From positions 930,001 to 994,000 of the forward strand of contig JAIOUW010000002.1 in assembly GCA_019931105.1 (NCBI GenBank): 64,000 nt of DNA, read 5' to 3'. The notes below the pieces were generated by a model. The model was not told the DNA's origin, searched no databases, and worked only from the letters and a program-made list of their open reading frames with translations. Shown one piece after another: positions 55,361-64,000 of the stretch; the stretch's first letter is position 1; the number at the start of each line of letters is the position of its first letter. The DNA comes from Flavobacteriaceae bacterium NBU2977 (GTDB lineage Bacteria; Bacteroidota; Bacteroidia; Flavobacteriales; Flavobacteriaceae). The translations under genes were made by a program, and so were the position numbers.

Positions 55361-55900
55361 TCAATCACTATTTTCAGGAACTTTGCCCTTTACTCCTTTA
55401 AAAAAAGATTTATAACCTTTGAAGTCGGCATCCTTATCATCGGTGGTCAAATAGGGACTTGAAATTTTCACTTCTTTTCGACCATAGTCAAAGGCCACCA
55501 TAACTATGGGTACATTGGCCGTTTTGGCGATGTAATAAAATCCTGTTTTCCACTCGGTGACCTTTTTGCGGGTACCTTCGGGGGCCAAGGTAAGGTGTAT
55601 CTTCTTCGAATTTTTTATCAGCTCGGCGCACGCGGCCACAAAATTATTGCTCTTGCTGCGATCAATTGGCATACCGCCCATTCGCCTAAAATACCAGCCC
55701 CATGGCCACTTGAACAAACTTTTTTTGCCCACATAGTTAAACTCTTCGTTCAAAACCCTGCGCACAAGAAGTCCTAGAAAAAAATCAACGTTGCTCGTAT
55801 GCGGTACCACGATGACGACACACTTATCTATTTGCGGAAATTCACCGACCAATTTCCATCCCATTAATTTATAATAGATAAATTTGGCCAACTTGTACAT
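55361..55900 (-). CDS. 1-acyl-sn-glycerol-3-phosphate acyltransferase-like (PlsC family)
   Basis: A 179-residue acyltransferase. Catalytic H(x4)D is VVPHTSNVDFFLG near residue 34; the second block is the substrate loop LAPEGTRKKVTEWKTGF near 107; GGMPIDRSKSNNFV lies between. It is shorter than canonical PlsC, belonging to the compact flavobacterial branch, and lacks clear membrane helices. Located at the end of the KdsB-HAD-KdnB cluster (64 bp gap), it may act in envelope lipid or LPS acylation. Confidence 0.85.
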   Translation of the reverse strand: MYKLAKFIYYKLMGWKLVGEFPQIDKCVVIVVPHTSNVDFFLGLLVRRVLNEEFNYVGKKSLFKWPWGWYFRRMGGMPIDRSKSNNFVAACAELIKNSKKIHLTLAPEGTRKKVTEWKTGFYYIAKTANVPIVMVAFDYGRKEVKISSPYLTTDDKDADFKGYKSFFKGVKGKVPENSD

Positions 55901-55964
55901 AGTTATCGAATCTGTAAAATGGTCAACGGTTCTTGGTTAGGGCAATAAAATAGGTGAACAGATA

Positions 55965-57089
55965 CTATATTTTCTGATAAATGGCCCTTAATTTCTCAGG
56001 TGTAATCGTTTTTTGCCAATTTGAACCCAAGGCATTCTCCCAAAGGGGTTCCATGCTCAGGGCCACATTGATCATCGTTTCAAAGTCGCTTTCGCTCAAT
56101 GTGGCGCATATGTTTTTAGGCAATTGAATTCTATGCTTTTTCAACATCGTGTCGAAAAGGGCGACACCGTCGGGATAGAATTCATCCAAATGTTTAAAAA
56201 CCAAACAGTTGCCTATGCCATGTTTTACCCCCAACAAATAACCAAGTCCATAACTCATGGCATGCGCAACGCCAACTTGGGAATACGCAATGCTCATGCC
56301 ACCATGCCATGAGGCCATCATCAATTTATCTCGAGATTCGGAAGGGGAAAGGTCACCCAAAAAGACCTCTTTGCAAAGTTCCAAGGCCTTTTCGCCATAG
56401 CTTTGGCTGAAAGCGTTCAAATATGTACCATTGAGCGATTCTATACAGTGGATGTAACAATCCATGCCTGTGTAGAACCACTGCTCTTTCCCGACACCTT
56501 TGGTAAGTTCGGGATCTAATAATACCTGGTCGAAAGTCGTATAATCTGAATTGATCCCTAATTTCTTTTCAGGGCCCAGAAGTACCGTAGTTCTAGATAC
56601 CTCGGCACCTGTTCCACTAATGGTGGGAATGCCCACATGATAGATTGAAGGTCGATGGACCAAGTCCCATCCTTGATACTCACAGGCACTACCTTTATTG
56701 GTCAGCATGATAGCGACGGCTTTCGCCAGATCGAGTAAGGTACCCCCACCAATACCCACTATACCCGATGGAAGTTCGGTGAATTCATCCCTTAACCTTT
56801 TCACGATGGCATCTACCTGTATGGTCTTAGGTTCTTCATCGGCAGAGATAAAAATAATTTGGTCATTGAATATTACCGGTAGTCGATCGATCAGGCCTGT
56901 TCCTTCAAAAACATCATCGACCAAGAAAATGAAAGGAGCTTCGGAATGGTTTCTTCTAGGCATTAGAATTTCACCTAATTGATCAAAACTTCCATTGCCA
57001 AAAACAACCCTGGGCACCATTGGAAAGTTTCGATACTTCTTTTGCGAAATGCTCATTTTATTTGCTCCGATCTCCTTTTTTATATGCAT
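55965..57089 (-). CDS. kdnB: 3-deoxy-D-manno-octulosonate 8-oxidase (KdnB-like)
   Basis: A 374-residue iron-containing alcohol dehydrogenase-fold protein. From memory it matches Shewanella KdnB, which oxidises Kdo at C8 on the way to 8-amino-Kdo for LPS. Matching blocks are FPMVPRVVFGNGSFDQLGEI, GIGGGTLLDLAKAVA, PTISGTGAEVSRTTVLLGP, QWFYTGMDCYIHCIESLNGT and SIAYSQVGVAHAMSYGLGYL; the metal His is in KHGIGNCLVF. The first ATG is used; the ATG at codon 12 (MSISQKKY) is nearer to the family start. The HAD and kdsB genes are directly upstream; the partner aminotransferase kdnA is not in the window. Confidence 0.82.
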   Translation of the reverse strand: MHIKKEIGANKMSISQKKYRNFPMVPRVVFGNGSFDQLGEILMPRRNHSEAPFIFLVDDVFEGTGLIDRLPVIFNDQIIFISADEEPKTIQVDAIVKRLRDEFTELPSGIVGIGGGTLLDLAKAVAIMLTNKGSACEYQGWDLVHRPSIYHVGIPTISGTGAEVSRTTVLLGPEKKLGINSDYTTFDQVLLDPELTKGVGKEQWFYTGMDCYIHCIESLNGTYLNAFSQSYGEKALELCKEVFLGDLSPSESRDKLMMASWHGGMSIAYSQVGVAHAMSYGLGYLLGVKHGIGNCLVFKHLDEFYPDGVALFDTMLKKHRIQLPKNICATLSESDFETMINVALSMEPLWENALGSNWQKTITPEKLRAIYQKI

Positions 57090-57097
57090 AATACTAT

Positions 57098-57796
57098 TTA
57101 CAAATGTGATGCAATATCTTTTAAACTATTGACCGTCAAATAATTATTGTTTTGTTCTTCAACAGGTACTTCTTCGTGTTGCCAAGTCGTATGAAAAGGA
57201 ATATGGATCGCCTGTGCCCCGATTCTGGTAATAGGCAGCACATCGGACTTCAAGGAATTGCCTATCATCAAAAACTCTTTGACATCGATTTTTAAATGGT
57301 CAAGCAAATTTAGGTAGTTTTCTTCTTTCTTATCGCTCAGTACCTCGACGTGATGAAAATATTCCGACAATCCGGATCGCTCAAGTTTTCGTTCTTGATC
57401 CAATAGATCGCCCTTCGTCAAAACGATCAATCGGTATTTATCCTTTAATTGTTCCAATACTTCCTTGACACCCTCGAGCAATTCCACCGGATGTGAGATC
57501 ATCTTTTTACCTAGATTCAAAATTTCGCCAATCGTTGCTTGCGAAATCTTGTTATTTGAAATATCCAGGGCCGATTCGATCATCGAAAGCATAAAACCTT
57601 TAATACCGTAGCCGTATAAATCCAGATTTTTGATTTCAACCTTGAACAGTTCTTGGTCGATCTTATTCTTGGTTTCATAGGCATCCAACAATTCAGCGAA
57701 CTTTTCTTCGGTTTCCCTAAAATAGGTTTCATTGACCCATAAGGTGTCATCGGCATCAAAACCGATGACCTTGATCATGCTGTAATCTATTTCCAT
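57098..57796 (-). CDS. HAD-family hydrolase/phosphatase
   Basis: A 232-residue HAD hydrolase of the phosphoglycolate-phosphatase-like type. Motif I is [14 protein letters not shown] (Asp nucleophile and Asp+2), with [20 protein letters not shown] as motif II region and [14 protein letters not shown] as motif IV. The start overlaps the last 10 bases of kdsB; an internal ATG at codon 7 (MIKVIGFD) would avoid the overlap. Location between kdsB and kdnB suggests a sugar-phosphate substrate, but KdsC proper is a different HAD type, so the substrate remains open. Confidence 0.85.
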   Translation of the reverse strand: MEIDYSMIKVIGFDADDTLWVNETYFRETEEKFAELLDAYETKNKIDQELFKVEIKNLDLYGYGIKGFMLSMIESALDISNNKISQATIGEILNLGKKMISHPVELLEGVKEVLEQLKDKYRLIVLTKGDLLDQERKLERSGLSEYFHHVEVLSDKKEENYLNLLDHLKIDVKEFLMIGNSLKSDVLPITRIGAQAIHIPFHTTWQHEEVPVEEQNNNYLTVNSLKDIASHL

Positions 57797-58515
57797 ACTT
57801 CTTGCGCCCTCTTTAGGTCTTCAGGCGTATCTATTTCAATGCCCGAAACGGTGGTCTCAACCATTTTGATCTTTTTACCATATTCCAAATAACGGATCGC
57901 CTCTATTTTTTCCGTTGCCTCCAACGGCAACATCGGTAATTGTTGAAAAGCCATCAAAGCACTTTTTCTGAACGCATAGATACCTTTATGTTTGAAATAT
58001 CTTGCTTTGGCTTCCGTAGATCGAGGATAGGGAATCGGTGACCTTGAAAAATAAAGTGCAAAATTTCTGTTGTCGACAATTACCTTGACCGTATTAGGGT
58101 TTTGTATCTCATCTTCATCGGTTATGCGCACCATCAATGAGGCCAAATCGATTTCATGTTCCGTGTCCCCTTCAAAAACCTCCAAAACGGCTGATAAACT
58201 GGCTTTTTCGGTAAAAGGCTCATCACCCTGCACGTTCACAATGATATCCACATCCATGTCGGCTACGGCCTCTGCAATTCTATCACTGCCACAATCATGT
58301 TCTTTCTTGCTCATGATGGCCTTACCTCCGGCATCGGTAACCGTCTCAAAAATAACGGGACTATCGGTAACCACATAGACCTCATCGAACAGTCCAGTCT
58401 TTGCGGCCGCCTCATAGGTTCGCACAATTACAGGTTTACCCGACAGGTCTTGCATCAACTTTGCCGGGAAACGTGAGGCGGCATAGCGCGCCGGAATCAT
58501 TGCAATAATCTTCAC
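57787..58515 (-). CDS. kdsB: 3-deoxy-manno-octulosonate cytidylyltransferase (KdsB)
   Basis: A 242-residue CMP-Kdo synthetase that activates Kdo, or 8-amino-Kdo in organisms with KdnA/KdnB, for LPS assembly. Signature blocks are [40 protein letters not shown] and VNVQGDEPF (the catalytic Asp), with [20 protein letters not shown] and [10 protein letters not shown]. Length is normal. It heads the leftward cluster kdsB-HAD-kdnB-acyltransferase. Confidence 0.95.
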   Translation of the reverse strand: MKIIAMIPARYAASRFPAKLMQDLSGKPVIVRTYEAAAKTGLFDEVYVVTDSPVIFETVTDAGGKAIMSKKEHDCGSDRIAEAVADMDVDIIVNVQGDEPFTEKASLSAVLEVFEGDTEHEIDLASLMVRITDEDEIQNPNTVKVIVDNRNFALYFSRSPIPYPRSTEAKARYFKHKGIYAFRKSALMAFQQLPMLPLEATEKIEAIRYLEYGKKIKMVETTVSGIEIDTPEDLKRAQEVWK

Positions 58516-58534
58516 TTTATTCCACAGATTTATA

Positions 58535-59104
58535 TTAGGGCCTCGTCTTGGGCCTAAGTTTTCGATAGATCAAAAAAATGATAATCAAGATAATTATCAC
58601 CATAACGATGGCCAAAACTGGTGCAAAAATTGATGCCGCCGTTACCGCCAATGCGGTACCGGTCTCAACTGTCGATACGACCGGATTGCCCAATCCCCCG
58701 GTAGTGGCCGTAGAAGCCATTCTTCCCGCAGCACCGGCACCTTTAATTGCGGTTGCCGTGCCCCCGCCTGCAATAATGGCCAATGACCAGGTAACCACGG
58801 GGTCTAAATTTGCGACGGTCGAAACCATTACGGCCGTACCTGCAATTGCGGCCAATGGAACCGCAAAACTATCCAACAAATTATCGACCCATGGAATGAA
58901 GTAGGCGAAAATTTCAACTACCGTAGCAACGCCAAGCGTTATGACAGCGGCCAGACTGCCGATCCATTGCCAACTTTCATTTAGCTCCCAAACATTGAAA
59001 TACGAGGCTAGACTAAGCGCAAAAAGTGGTAGGAAAACCCTAAAACCGACCGATGCCGCCAAACCCACTCCCAAAAAAATACTGATAATCGTCTCAGACG
59101 TCAT
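58535..59104 (-). CDS. DUF4126 membrane protein
   Basis: A 189-residue protein of the DUF4126 family with about five hydrophobic helices ([78 protein letters not shown]). The conserved glycine-rich block [20 protein letters not shown] and [15 protein letters not shown] are diagnostic. Function is not known. It lies 20 bp upstream of kdsB in the same direction, so it may be co-transcribed. Confidence 0.85.
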   Translation of the reverse strand: MTSETIISIFLGVGLAASVGFRVFLPLFALSLASYFNVWELNESWQWIGSLAAVITLGVATVVEIFAYFIPWVDNLLDSFAVPLAAIAGTAVMVSTVANLDPVVTWSLAIIAGGGTATAIKGAGAAGRMASTATTGGLGNPVVSTVETGTALAVTAASIFAPVLAIVMVIIILIIIFLIYRKLRPKTRP

Positions 59105-59134
59105 AAAAAAAGTTTGAACTAAAATAAACTATTG

Positions 59135-60568
59135 TCAGTCAACAAAAAAATCATCCTTAAAACCGATGAGATAAAGCTTGTTCTTGGCACGGGTAACAGC
59201 CGTATACAACCAACGAAGGTACTCTTTGTCCACCCCATTAGGCAAGTACGGTTGCTCGACAAAAACCGTACCCCACTGCCCTCCTTGAGATTTATGGCAA
59301 GTTATGGCATATGAGAACTTTACCTGTAATGAATTGAAGTATTTATTGTTCTTGACCGCCAAGAACTTTTTGTACTTTGATTTCTCGCTTTCGTAGTCTT
59401 TCATCACTTCCTGATAAAGGCGATTACCATCTTCGTAAGACAATGAGGGCGTCACGGCCTTGACCGTGTCTAGCAATAAAACCGTTTCAAAAGGTTTTTG
59501 ATTGGGGTAGTCGACCATTTTTACCCCTACCTCGGCAAATCGAAAGCCATATAGTTCTTTTATCGCAAATATTTCCAGCACCTCTAAGATATCACCATTA
59601 GCGATAAAGCCCGCTTCTGAATTGGGTTTCAACCAAAAATAATTGTTCTTCACCACCATCATATAATCGCCCACGGCGAGTTCATGTTCAAGATATAAAA
59701 TACGATTGCGTATGTTCTCATTGTAAAGGTTGGCGCGTTTGTTCGAACGGACAATAAACGTCGTTTCCTCTTTTCCGTTCACCGCGTACGATTCTTCGAT
59801 CGCCTCCAATATTTCACCGCCATCAATAAGCCTTACGATGTCTTTGTAGGGCGCCACATCGAATCTAAATACATCGAAAAAATTATGCTGCAGCTGTTCC
59901 CTTAACAAAGTTGCATTGACCAAAATGCCCGAATCTTCTTCTTGCCTGACCACCTCGTCCAGTTCGAGCCTGACGACTTCCTTATTATAGTTCATCGACA
60001 GCTTGTCACGATCTAGTGCCGGACTCAAATCTAAGTGGACCGGGGGTAGCTGCGCCTTATCGCCTATCAAGATCAGTTTGCAATTGTGCCCTGAATAAAC
60101 GAACATCAAAAGGTCGTCCAACAAAGACCCGTTCTCGAAAAGTTTAGAATCTGCCGGGGTATCGGGGATCATCGAAGCTTCGTCGACAATGAAAATCGTA
60201 TTGCGGTGTTTGTTAGGTGCCAAAACAAACTGCACCGCTCCCCCTTTTTGTTTTTTCGGGAAGTATATTTTTCTGTGGATGGTAAAGGCCTGAGTATTGG
60301 AGTAGTTCGACATTACTTTTGCCGCCCGTCCGGTCGGGGCCATCAGTACCGCTTTCTTGGAAGTTTTCCAAAGAGAATTCACCAATGTGCCGACAATCGT
60401 TGTTTTACCGGTTCCCGCGTACCCTTCCAATAAAAAAAGGTCGTTAGGGTTTTTAGATAGAACGAACGTCGCTAACTTTTGCAAGGCCACCGATTGTTTG
60501 TCAGTCGGTCGGTGCGGGAACTTTTCCTCAAGTATGTTATAAAAATTTGTTTCGGTCAAATTGGCCAT
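59135..60568 (-). CDS. RecD-like superfamily 1 DNA helicase
   Basis: A 477-residue SF1B helicase of the short RecD2/Dda-like group common in Bacteroidota. Walker A is FLLEGYAGTGKTTIVGTLVN near residue 48; motif Ia is LMAPTGRAAKVM; Walker B is FIVDEASMIP; the C-terminal UvrD_C_2 motif is YAITCHKSQGGQWGTVFVEQ near 435, and LYTAVTRAKNKLYLIG contains motif VI. It lacks the long N-terminal region of true RecD2. It is a housekeeping helicase for repair or replication restart. A TATATTTG -7-like box lies at 60576-60583. Confidence 0.88.
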   Translation of the reverse strand: MANLTETNFYNILEEKFPHRPTDKQSVALQKLATFVLSKNPNDLFLLEGYAGTGKTTIVGTLVNSLWKTSKKAVLMAPTGRAAKVMSNYSNTQAFTIHRKIYFPKKQKGGAVQFVLAPNKHRNTIFIVDEASMIPDTPADSKLFENGSLLDDLLMFVYSGHNCKLILIGDKAQLPPVHLDLSPALDRDKLSMNYNKEVVRLELDEVVRQEEDSGILVNATLLREQLQHNFFDVFRFDVAPYKDIVRLIDGGEILEAIEESYAVNGKEETTFIVRSNKRANLYNENIRNRILYLEHELAVGDYMMVVKNNYFWLKPNSEAGFIANGDILEVLEIFAIKELYGFRFAEVGVKMVDYPNQKPFETVLLLDTVKAVTPSLSYEDGNRLYQEVMKDYESEKSKYKKFLAVKNNKYFNSLQVKFSYAITCHKSQGGQWGTVFVEQPYLPNGVDKEYLRWLYTAVTRAKNKLYLIGFKDDFFVD

Positions 60569-60829
60569 ATTGAACCAAATATAGTCATGATTTAGAAGTA
60601 AATGTTTCCGTATGCCCGAAATATCTTAATCAAACCTACTTCGTCGTTTGAGAATTCAAGGGATCATAAAGAGAATTGAAAAAAACCTCAATACGTCCTA
60701 AAAAACAAATGTTTACCGCGATATTTAGACCCGAAAATCCCACATCCAAATCAGGCCTTAAAAAATTAGGCAGTTTCCAAAAAAATTGTAGATTTGTGTC
60801 AACCGCTAAATTAAACAAACACTTAAGAA

Positions 60830-61480
60830 ATGAAGACCATAATTCAAATTGTACTTTGGATTGCTTGTATCGGTTTAGGATACATGATCTACAACTCTGT
60901 AACTGGCCCTATCAAGTTCAACGAGGTGAAGCAAGAACGCTATTCAAAGGTCATTGCCAAACTTAATGACATCAAGAATTCCCAGGAGGCCTACAAAACG
61001 GTCAATAAAAGGTACGCCAAAGATTTTCAATCGCTCATTAGCTTTGTTGATACCGGTAATTATACAATTACCCAGCAAAAAGATTCGTCTTTCATGCGGT
61101 ACGACAAGAACTATCAGATCGACCTCCAAGTCGATACGGTCTTGATCGATACTTTGGGCTTCGTTTCGGTCAAGGATTCCCTTTTTAAGAATGATGATCG
61201 CTATAAAAGTATGATGAACGTACCCGATGCCCTGAACGGGGAGAAATTCGAGATGAAAGCCGATATTATAGATAAGGGCGGTTATCGGGCACCGGTATTT
61301 GAGGCCAAAGTTGCCAAGAATGTCGTGTTGCATGATCAGCCTTCAGATTTGTTATCGCGTGAAAATGCCCAGATAAGTGTTGAAGAGGTCAACGGAAGTG
61401 AAATAAAAGTAGGGTCACTGACCGAAGTGAGCACAAGTGGAAACTGGCCACCGATCTATGACAAAAAAGATAACAAATAA
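60830..61480 (+). CDS. Conserved hypothetical membrane-anchored protein
   Basis: A 216-residue protein with one N-terminal transmembrane anchor (TIIQIVLWIACIGLGYMIYN) and a soluble, charged remainder that should face the periplasm. The part KLNDIKNSQEAYKTVNKRYA resembles pilin-like/secretin-accessory beginnings, but I recognise no named family. It starts the unit with DUF3822 and rsmD, an order typical of flavobacteria; the frames overlap by about 20 bases. Function unknown. Confidence 0.75.
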   Translation: MKTIIQIVLWIACIGLGYMIYNSVTGPIKFNEVKQERYSKVIAKLNDIKNSQEAYKTVNKRYAKDFQSLISFVDTGNYTITQQKDSSFMRYDKNYQIDLQVDTVLIDTLGFVSVKDSLFKNDDRYKSMMNVPDALNGEKFEMKADIIDKGGYRAPVFEAKVAKNVVLHDQPSDLLSRENAQISVEEVNGSEIKVGSLTEVSTSGNWPPIYDKKDNK

Positions 61481-62291
61481 TACTGCCGCCCAAGCAGCGG
61501 ATACGTTTGAAAAACTGTCCATTCAGGTTAGCTTGAATGGACTTTCTTTTTGTATTCTCGATACCATTGCCAATACTATTCTTGATGCCCAGAACTCGGT
61601 TTTCGAAAATGAACAGCCTCCGCATGAGCTGCACAATAGGCTAAGGCAATTCTTAAAGGCCCACAAAATTGACGAAAAAAGGTTTTGTGAAGTTGTGGTC
61701 ATTCACAGAAACCCTATGTTCAGCTTGGTTCCTCGCCCGCTCTTCGAAAAAAATGAATTGGCCAATTATTTAAAGTTCAACACAAAAATATTAGCGGGCG
61801 ACCAAATCGTACACGACGAAGTTCCGAACCATGAAATCGTCAATGTCTATATTCCATTTTCGAACGTCAACAACTATATTTTCGATCTATACGGCGAGTT
61901 TGAATTTCAGCACAATGCCACTATTACCATAAACTCTTTATTGAATGAACAAAAAGGAACCAAGGACATCATCTGTTATGTCAATGTAGGGTATCGGCAA
62001 ATGGATGTTGCCATCATTTCAAACAGAAGGCTTTTATTATACAACAGTTTTGATTTCTATACAAAGGAAGATTTTATCTATTATCTGCTGTTCGCCCTAG
62101 AGCAGTTAAAATTAGATCCGCATTTAGTGCCCCTTAAACTTTTTGGAACTGTGGAAGAGGGTGATGAAATCTATGAACTATGTTTTAGGTATATCAAAAA
62201 TGTTTCCGTTTTTGTTCCTTCAAAACGCAACTACCCCGTTTTTGACCCGAAAGAAGCAAGTATCGATTTTACCATTTTAAGTACCCTTTAA
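61458..62291 (+). CDS. DUF3822 family protein
   Basis: A 277-residue protein from the ATG at 61458 (MTKKITNN), chosen to limit overlap with the preceding gene. DUF3822 members are confined to Bacteroidota and sit beside rsmD; the fold is reported to be actin/RNase H-like by similarity, and function is unknown. Visible family blocks are KLSIQVSLNGLSFCILDTIA, DIICYVNVGYRQMDVAII and LLYNSFDFYTKEDFIYYLLF. Its stop shares one base with the rsmD start (TAATG). Confidence 0.88.
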   Translation: MTKKITNNTAAQAADTFEKLSIQVSLNGLSFCILDTIANTILDAQNSVFENEQPPHELHNRLRQFLKAHKIDEKRFCEVVVIHRNPMFSLVPRPLFEKNELANYLKFNTKILAGDQIVHDEVPNHEIVNVYIPFSNVNNYIFDLYGEFEFQHNATITINSLLNEQKGTKDIICYVNVGYRQMDVAIISNRRLLLYNSFDFYTKEDFIYYLLFALEQLKLDPHLVPLKLFGTVEEGDEIYELCFRYIKNVSVFVPSKRNYPVFDPKEASIDFTILSTL

Positions 62292-62839
62292 TGCGCATAA
62301 TTTCAGGAATACATAAAGGGAGACGGCTAATCGCCCCTAAAAACCTACCTGTACGACCTACCACCGATATGGCCAAAGAAGGGCTTTTCAATATTCTCAA
62401 CAACGAGTATTATTTTGGCGACCTCAAGGTACTCGACCTTTTTGCCGGAACAGGAAATATCAGTTATGAATTTGCCAGTAGAGGTGTCGAGCGGATCATG
62501 GCCGTCGACGACCACAAGGGGTGTATAAACTTTATCTCAAAAACATCGGAACAGCTCGATTTAGCGATTACCCCGCTAAAAAGTAATGTTTTTTCTTTTT
62601 TGCAAAAGACCACCGAAAAATTCGACATAGTTTTTGGCGATCCGCCATACGATATGGCCCTAGAAGATTTTGAGCGCATCGTTCGATCAATCTTTACCAA
62701 AAATCTAATATTGAATGATGGGGTATTGATTTTAGAACATGCCAAGCAAACGGATCTATCGCGATTGCCACAATTCAGGAATGCCAGGAAATACGGAGGA
62801 AGTGTTTTTAGTTTTTTCGTTCCTCAAGAACCTAATTAA
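62291..62839 (+). CDS. rsmD: 16S rRNA (guanine966-N2)-methyltransferase
   Basis: A 182-residue SAM-dependent methyltransferase acting on G966 of 16S rRNA. The N-terminus MRIISGIHKGRRLIAPKNLP with VRPTTDMAKEGLFNIL is diagnostic; motif I is VLDLFAGTGNISYEFASRG and the catalytic DPPY is in VFGDPPYDMAL near residue 118. Length is normal. It is the last gene of the three-gene unit; no terminator is evident before rnpB, which is on the other strand. Confidence 0.95.
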   Translation: MRIISGIHKGRRLIAPKNLPVRPTTDMAKEGLFNILNNEYYFGDLKVLDLFAGTGNISYEFASRGVERIMAVDDHKGCINFISKTSEQLDLAITPLKSNVFSFLQKTTEKFDIVFGDPPYDMALEDFERIVRSIFTKNLILNDGVLILEHAKQTDLSRLPQFRNARKYGGSVFSFFVPQEPN

Positions 62840-62906
62840 AGGGTCTTGCGAAATCCTGTAATCAAAACTCCCCGCCCTAAGGAAGTCATCGAAACATTTC
62901 ATTAAA

Positions 62907-63239
62907 AAAGCAGGCCATAAGCCGGATTCTGTTTCCGTTTGAAACGGACCCCTATCATTTATCTAGGCCCTAGGTTGCCCCAAGGCTCGAACCGCCTACC
63001 CTTCGGCTCGGGCGTGCAACCCTCTTCCGTCCCGATAACTATCCGGGTCGAAACACCGATTTACATGACGTTTCACCATATAGAGTTTACCTGATTTCAC
63101 TACAGCCGAACTGTACTTGCTTTCTGTTGCACTGGTCCTCGCCTTACGACGGACGGGCGTTACCCGCTATATTGCACTTTGGTGTCCGGACTTTCCTCTC
63201 CCATCAATATGGGAGCGATAAGGTGGCCTGCTTGGCCGC
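62907..63239 (-). ncRNA. rnpB: RNase P RNA (bacterial class A)
   Basis: On the minus strand the 5' part GCCAAGCAGGCCACC and the 3' part CCGGCTTATGGCCTGCTTTTTT pair to form P1. The hallmark ACAGAATCCGGCTTATG 3' block, GAGGAAAGTCCGGACACC (P4/CR-I region) and the GGTAACGCCC-type CR-V region are present. Length near 330 nt is normal. The T-run at the 3' end is the terminator. The rest of the gap between rsmD and dnaX holds no gene. Confidence 0.95.
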
Positions 63240-63352
63240 AAAGTTACGGCAATTGTTGATAAATAAGTTGGTAAACCACCCCAAATGAAGGGTTATGTAC
63301 ATTCCGATTTTTATATTTGTATTTGCACTGGAAATAGTCAAAAACAAACGTA

Positions 63353-64000
63353 TTGGAACCTTTTATCGTATCGGCACGAAAGTATAGGCCACAGACCTTT
63401 AAAGATGTTGTTGGCCAAACTGCGATAACCAGCACTTTGACCAATGCCATCGAGAACGATCACTTGGCACAGGCCTTATTGTTTACCGGTCCGCGAGGAG
63501 TGGGCAAGACGACCTGCGCCCGAATTTTGGCCAAAAAAATCAATGCCGATGGTACTGAAAGCGAAGATGAAGATTTTGCATTCAATATTTTTGAACTCGA
63601 TGCCGCTTCGAACAACTCGGTAGATGATATTCGAAGTCTTATAGACCAGGTTCGTATACCACCGCAGGTGGGCAAATACAAGGTCTATATCATAGACGAA
63701 GTGCACATGCTTTCGCAATCTGCCTTCAATGCGTTTTTAAAAACCTTGGAAGAACCCCCAAAGCATGCGATATTCATTTTGGCCACTACCGAAAAGCATA
63801 AAATCATCCCTACGATACTTTCGCGCTGCCAAATATTCGATTTTAAAAGGATTACCGTTAAGGACGCGGCCGAATATTTGAAGTATATCGCTGAAAACCA
63901 AGGAGTGGAAGCTGAGGAAGATGCACTGCATATTATTGCAAAAAAGGCAGATGGCGCCATGAGGGACGCCCTTTCGATTTTCGATAGGGTCGTTAGTTTT
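63353..64000 (+). CDS. dnaX: DNA polymerase III subunit gamma/tau, N-terminal part
   Basis: The clamp-loader ATPase; 216 codons are visible and the gene runs off the right edge. The start is a TTG at 63353 (MEPFIVSARKYRPQTFKDVV), as no ATG precedes the conserved N-terminus. Walker A is FTGPRGVGKTTCARILAKKI, Walker B IIDEVHMLS, sensor I ILATTEKHKIIPTILSRCQI. The Cys4 zinc module normally inserted after Walker A is replaced by a short acidic segment (NADGTESEDEDFAFN), which I recall as usual for this lineage. Confidence 0.95.
   Translation, partial: MEPFIVSARKYRPQTFKDVVGQTAITSTLTNAIENDHLAQALLFTGPRGVGKTTCARILAKKINADGTESEDEDFAFNIFELDAASNNSVDDIRSLIDQVRIPPQVGKYKVYIIDEVHMLSQSAFNAFLKTLEEPPKHAIFILATTEKHKIIPTILSRCQIFDFKRITVKDAAEYLKYIAENQGVEAEEDALHIIAKKADGAMRDALSIFDRVVSF

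Overview
The window looks like a chromosomal segment of a marine-type member of the family Flavobacteriaceae (phylum Bacteroidota). Three things point there: two giant secreted proteins with type IX secretion (T9SS) C-terminal sorting domains; promoters of the Bacteroidota form TTTG-N19-TAnnTTTG (thrA, gyrA); and characteristic proteins and orders (DUF3822-rsmD, thrA-thrB-thrC, KdnB with KdsB, a dnaX product without the Cys4 zinc module). Genus cannot be fixed from sequence alone; a Maribacter/Zobellia/Arenibacter-like relative is a guess.

Layout. (1) 1-5.8 kb is the right part of a mobilizable or conjugative element: MOBP-type relaxase (cut by the window edge), MobC, a candidate oriT, an excisionase-like HTH protein, a two-TM protein, an AbiEii-type toxin with HigA-like antitoxin, two copies of a ~168-bp hairpin-rich repeat, a tRNA 3' remnant fused to a small cas-less CRISPR array, and an IntDOT-type tyrosine recombinase. 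(2) 5.9-6.7 kb holds tRNA-Pro(TGG), a 117-bp tandem repeat and tRNA-Ser(GCT). (3) 6.7-29.5 kb is housekeeping: pgpH-like phosphodiesterase, thiolase, an NlpC/P60 protein lacking its catalytic Cys, a TPR protein with gyrA, clpC, nnr, the thr operon with a possible leader peptide, pepP, gcvT, PCD and yebC. (4) 29.5-47.0 kb, behind yebC, is an accessory zone in which the yebC 3' end recurs three more times (39.2, 40.1-40.35 and 47.0 kb), as if segments had been added serially at the end of yebC. Its first segment encodes a TolB-like/TPR/AraC regulator and three transcription units that share one operator at an identical distance from the -7 box. (5) 40.4-55.0 kb encodes T9SS-type surface proteins of 1561 and about 2644 residues and a small secreted operon. 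(6) 55.4-64 kb is housekeeping again: acyltransferase, KdnB, HAD phosphatase, KdsB (an 8-amino-Kdo LPS route), DUF4126, a RecD-like helicase, DUF3822, rsmD, rnpB and dnaX (cut by the edge).

How genes may work together. The 29.8-39.1 kb block reads as a self-contained regulon: one cytoplasmic one-component regulator and three promoters with matching operators controlling two penicillin-binding-fold serine hydrolases, an alpha/beta hydrolase, an NmrA-type oxidoreductase, a Vat/CatB-like acetyltransferase and small envelope proteins. That suggests an inducible envelope or xenobiotic response. It is the best candidate here for an undescribed system. The CRISPR-tRNA chimera beside the integrase and the paired structured repeats around the toxin-antitoxin operon are the next most unusual features.
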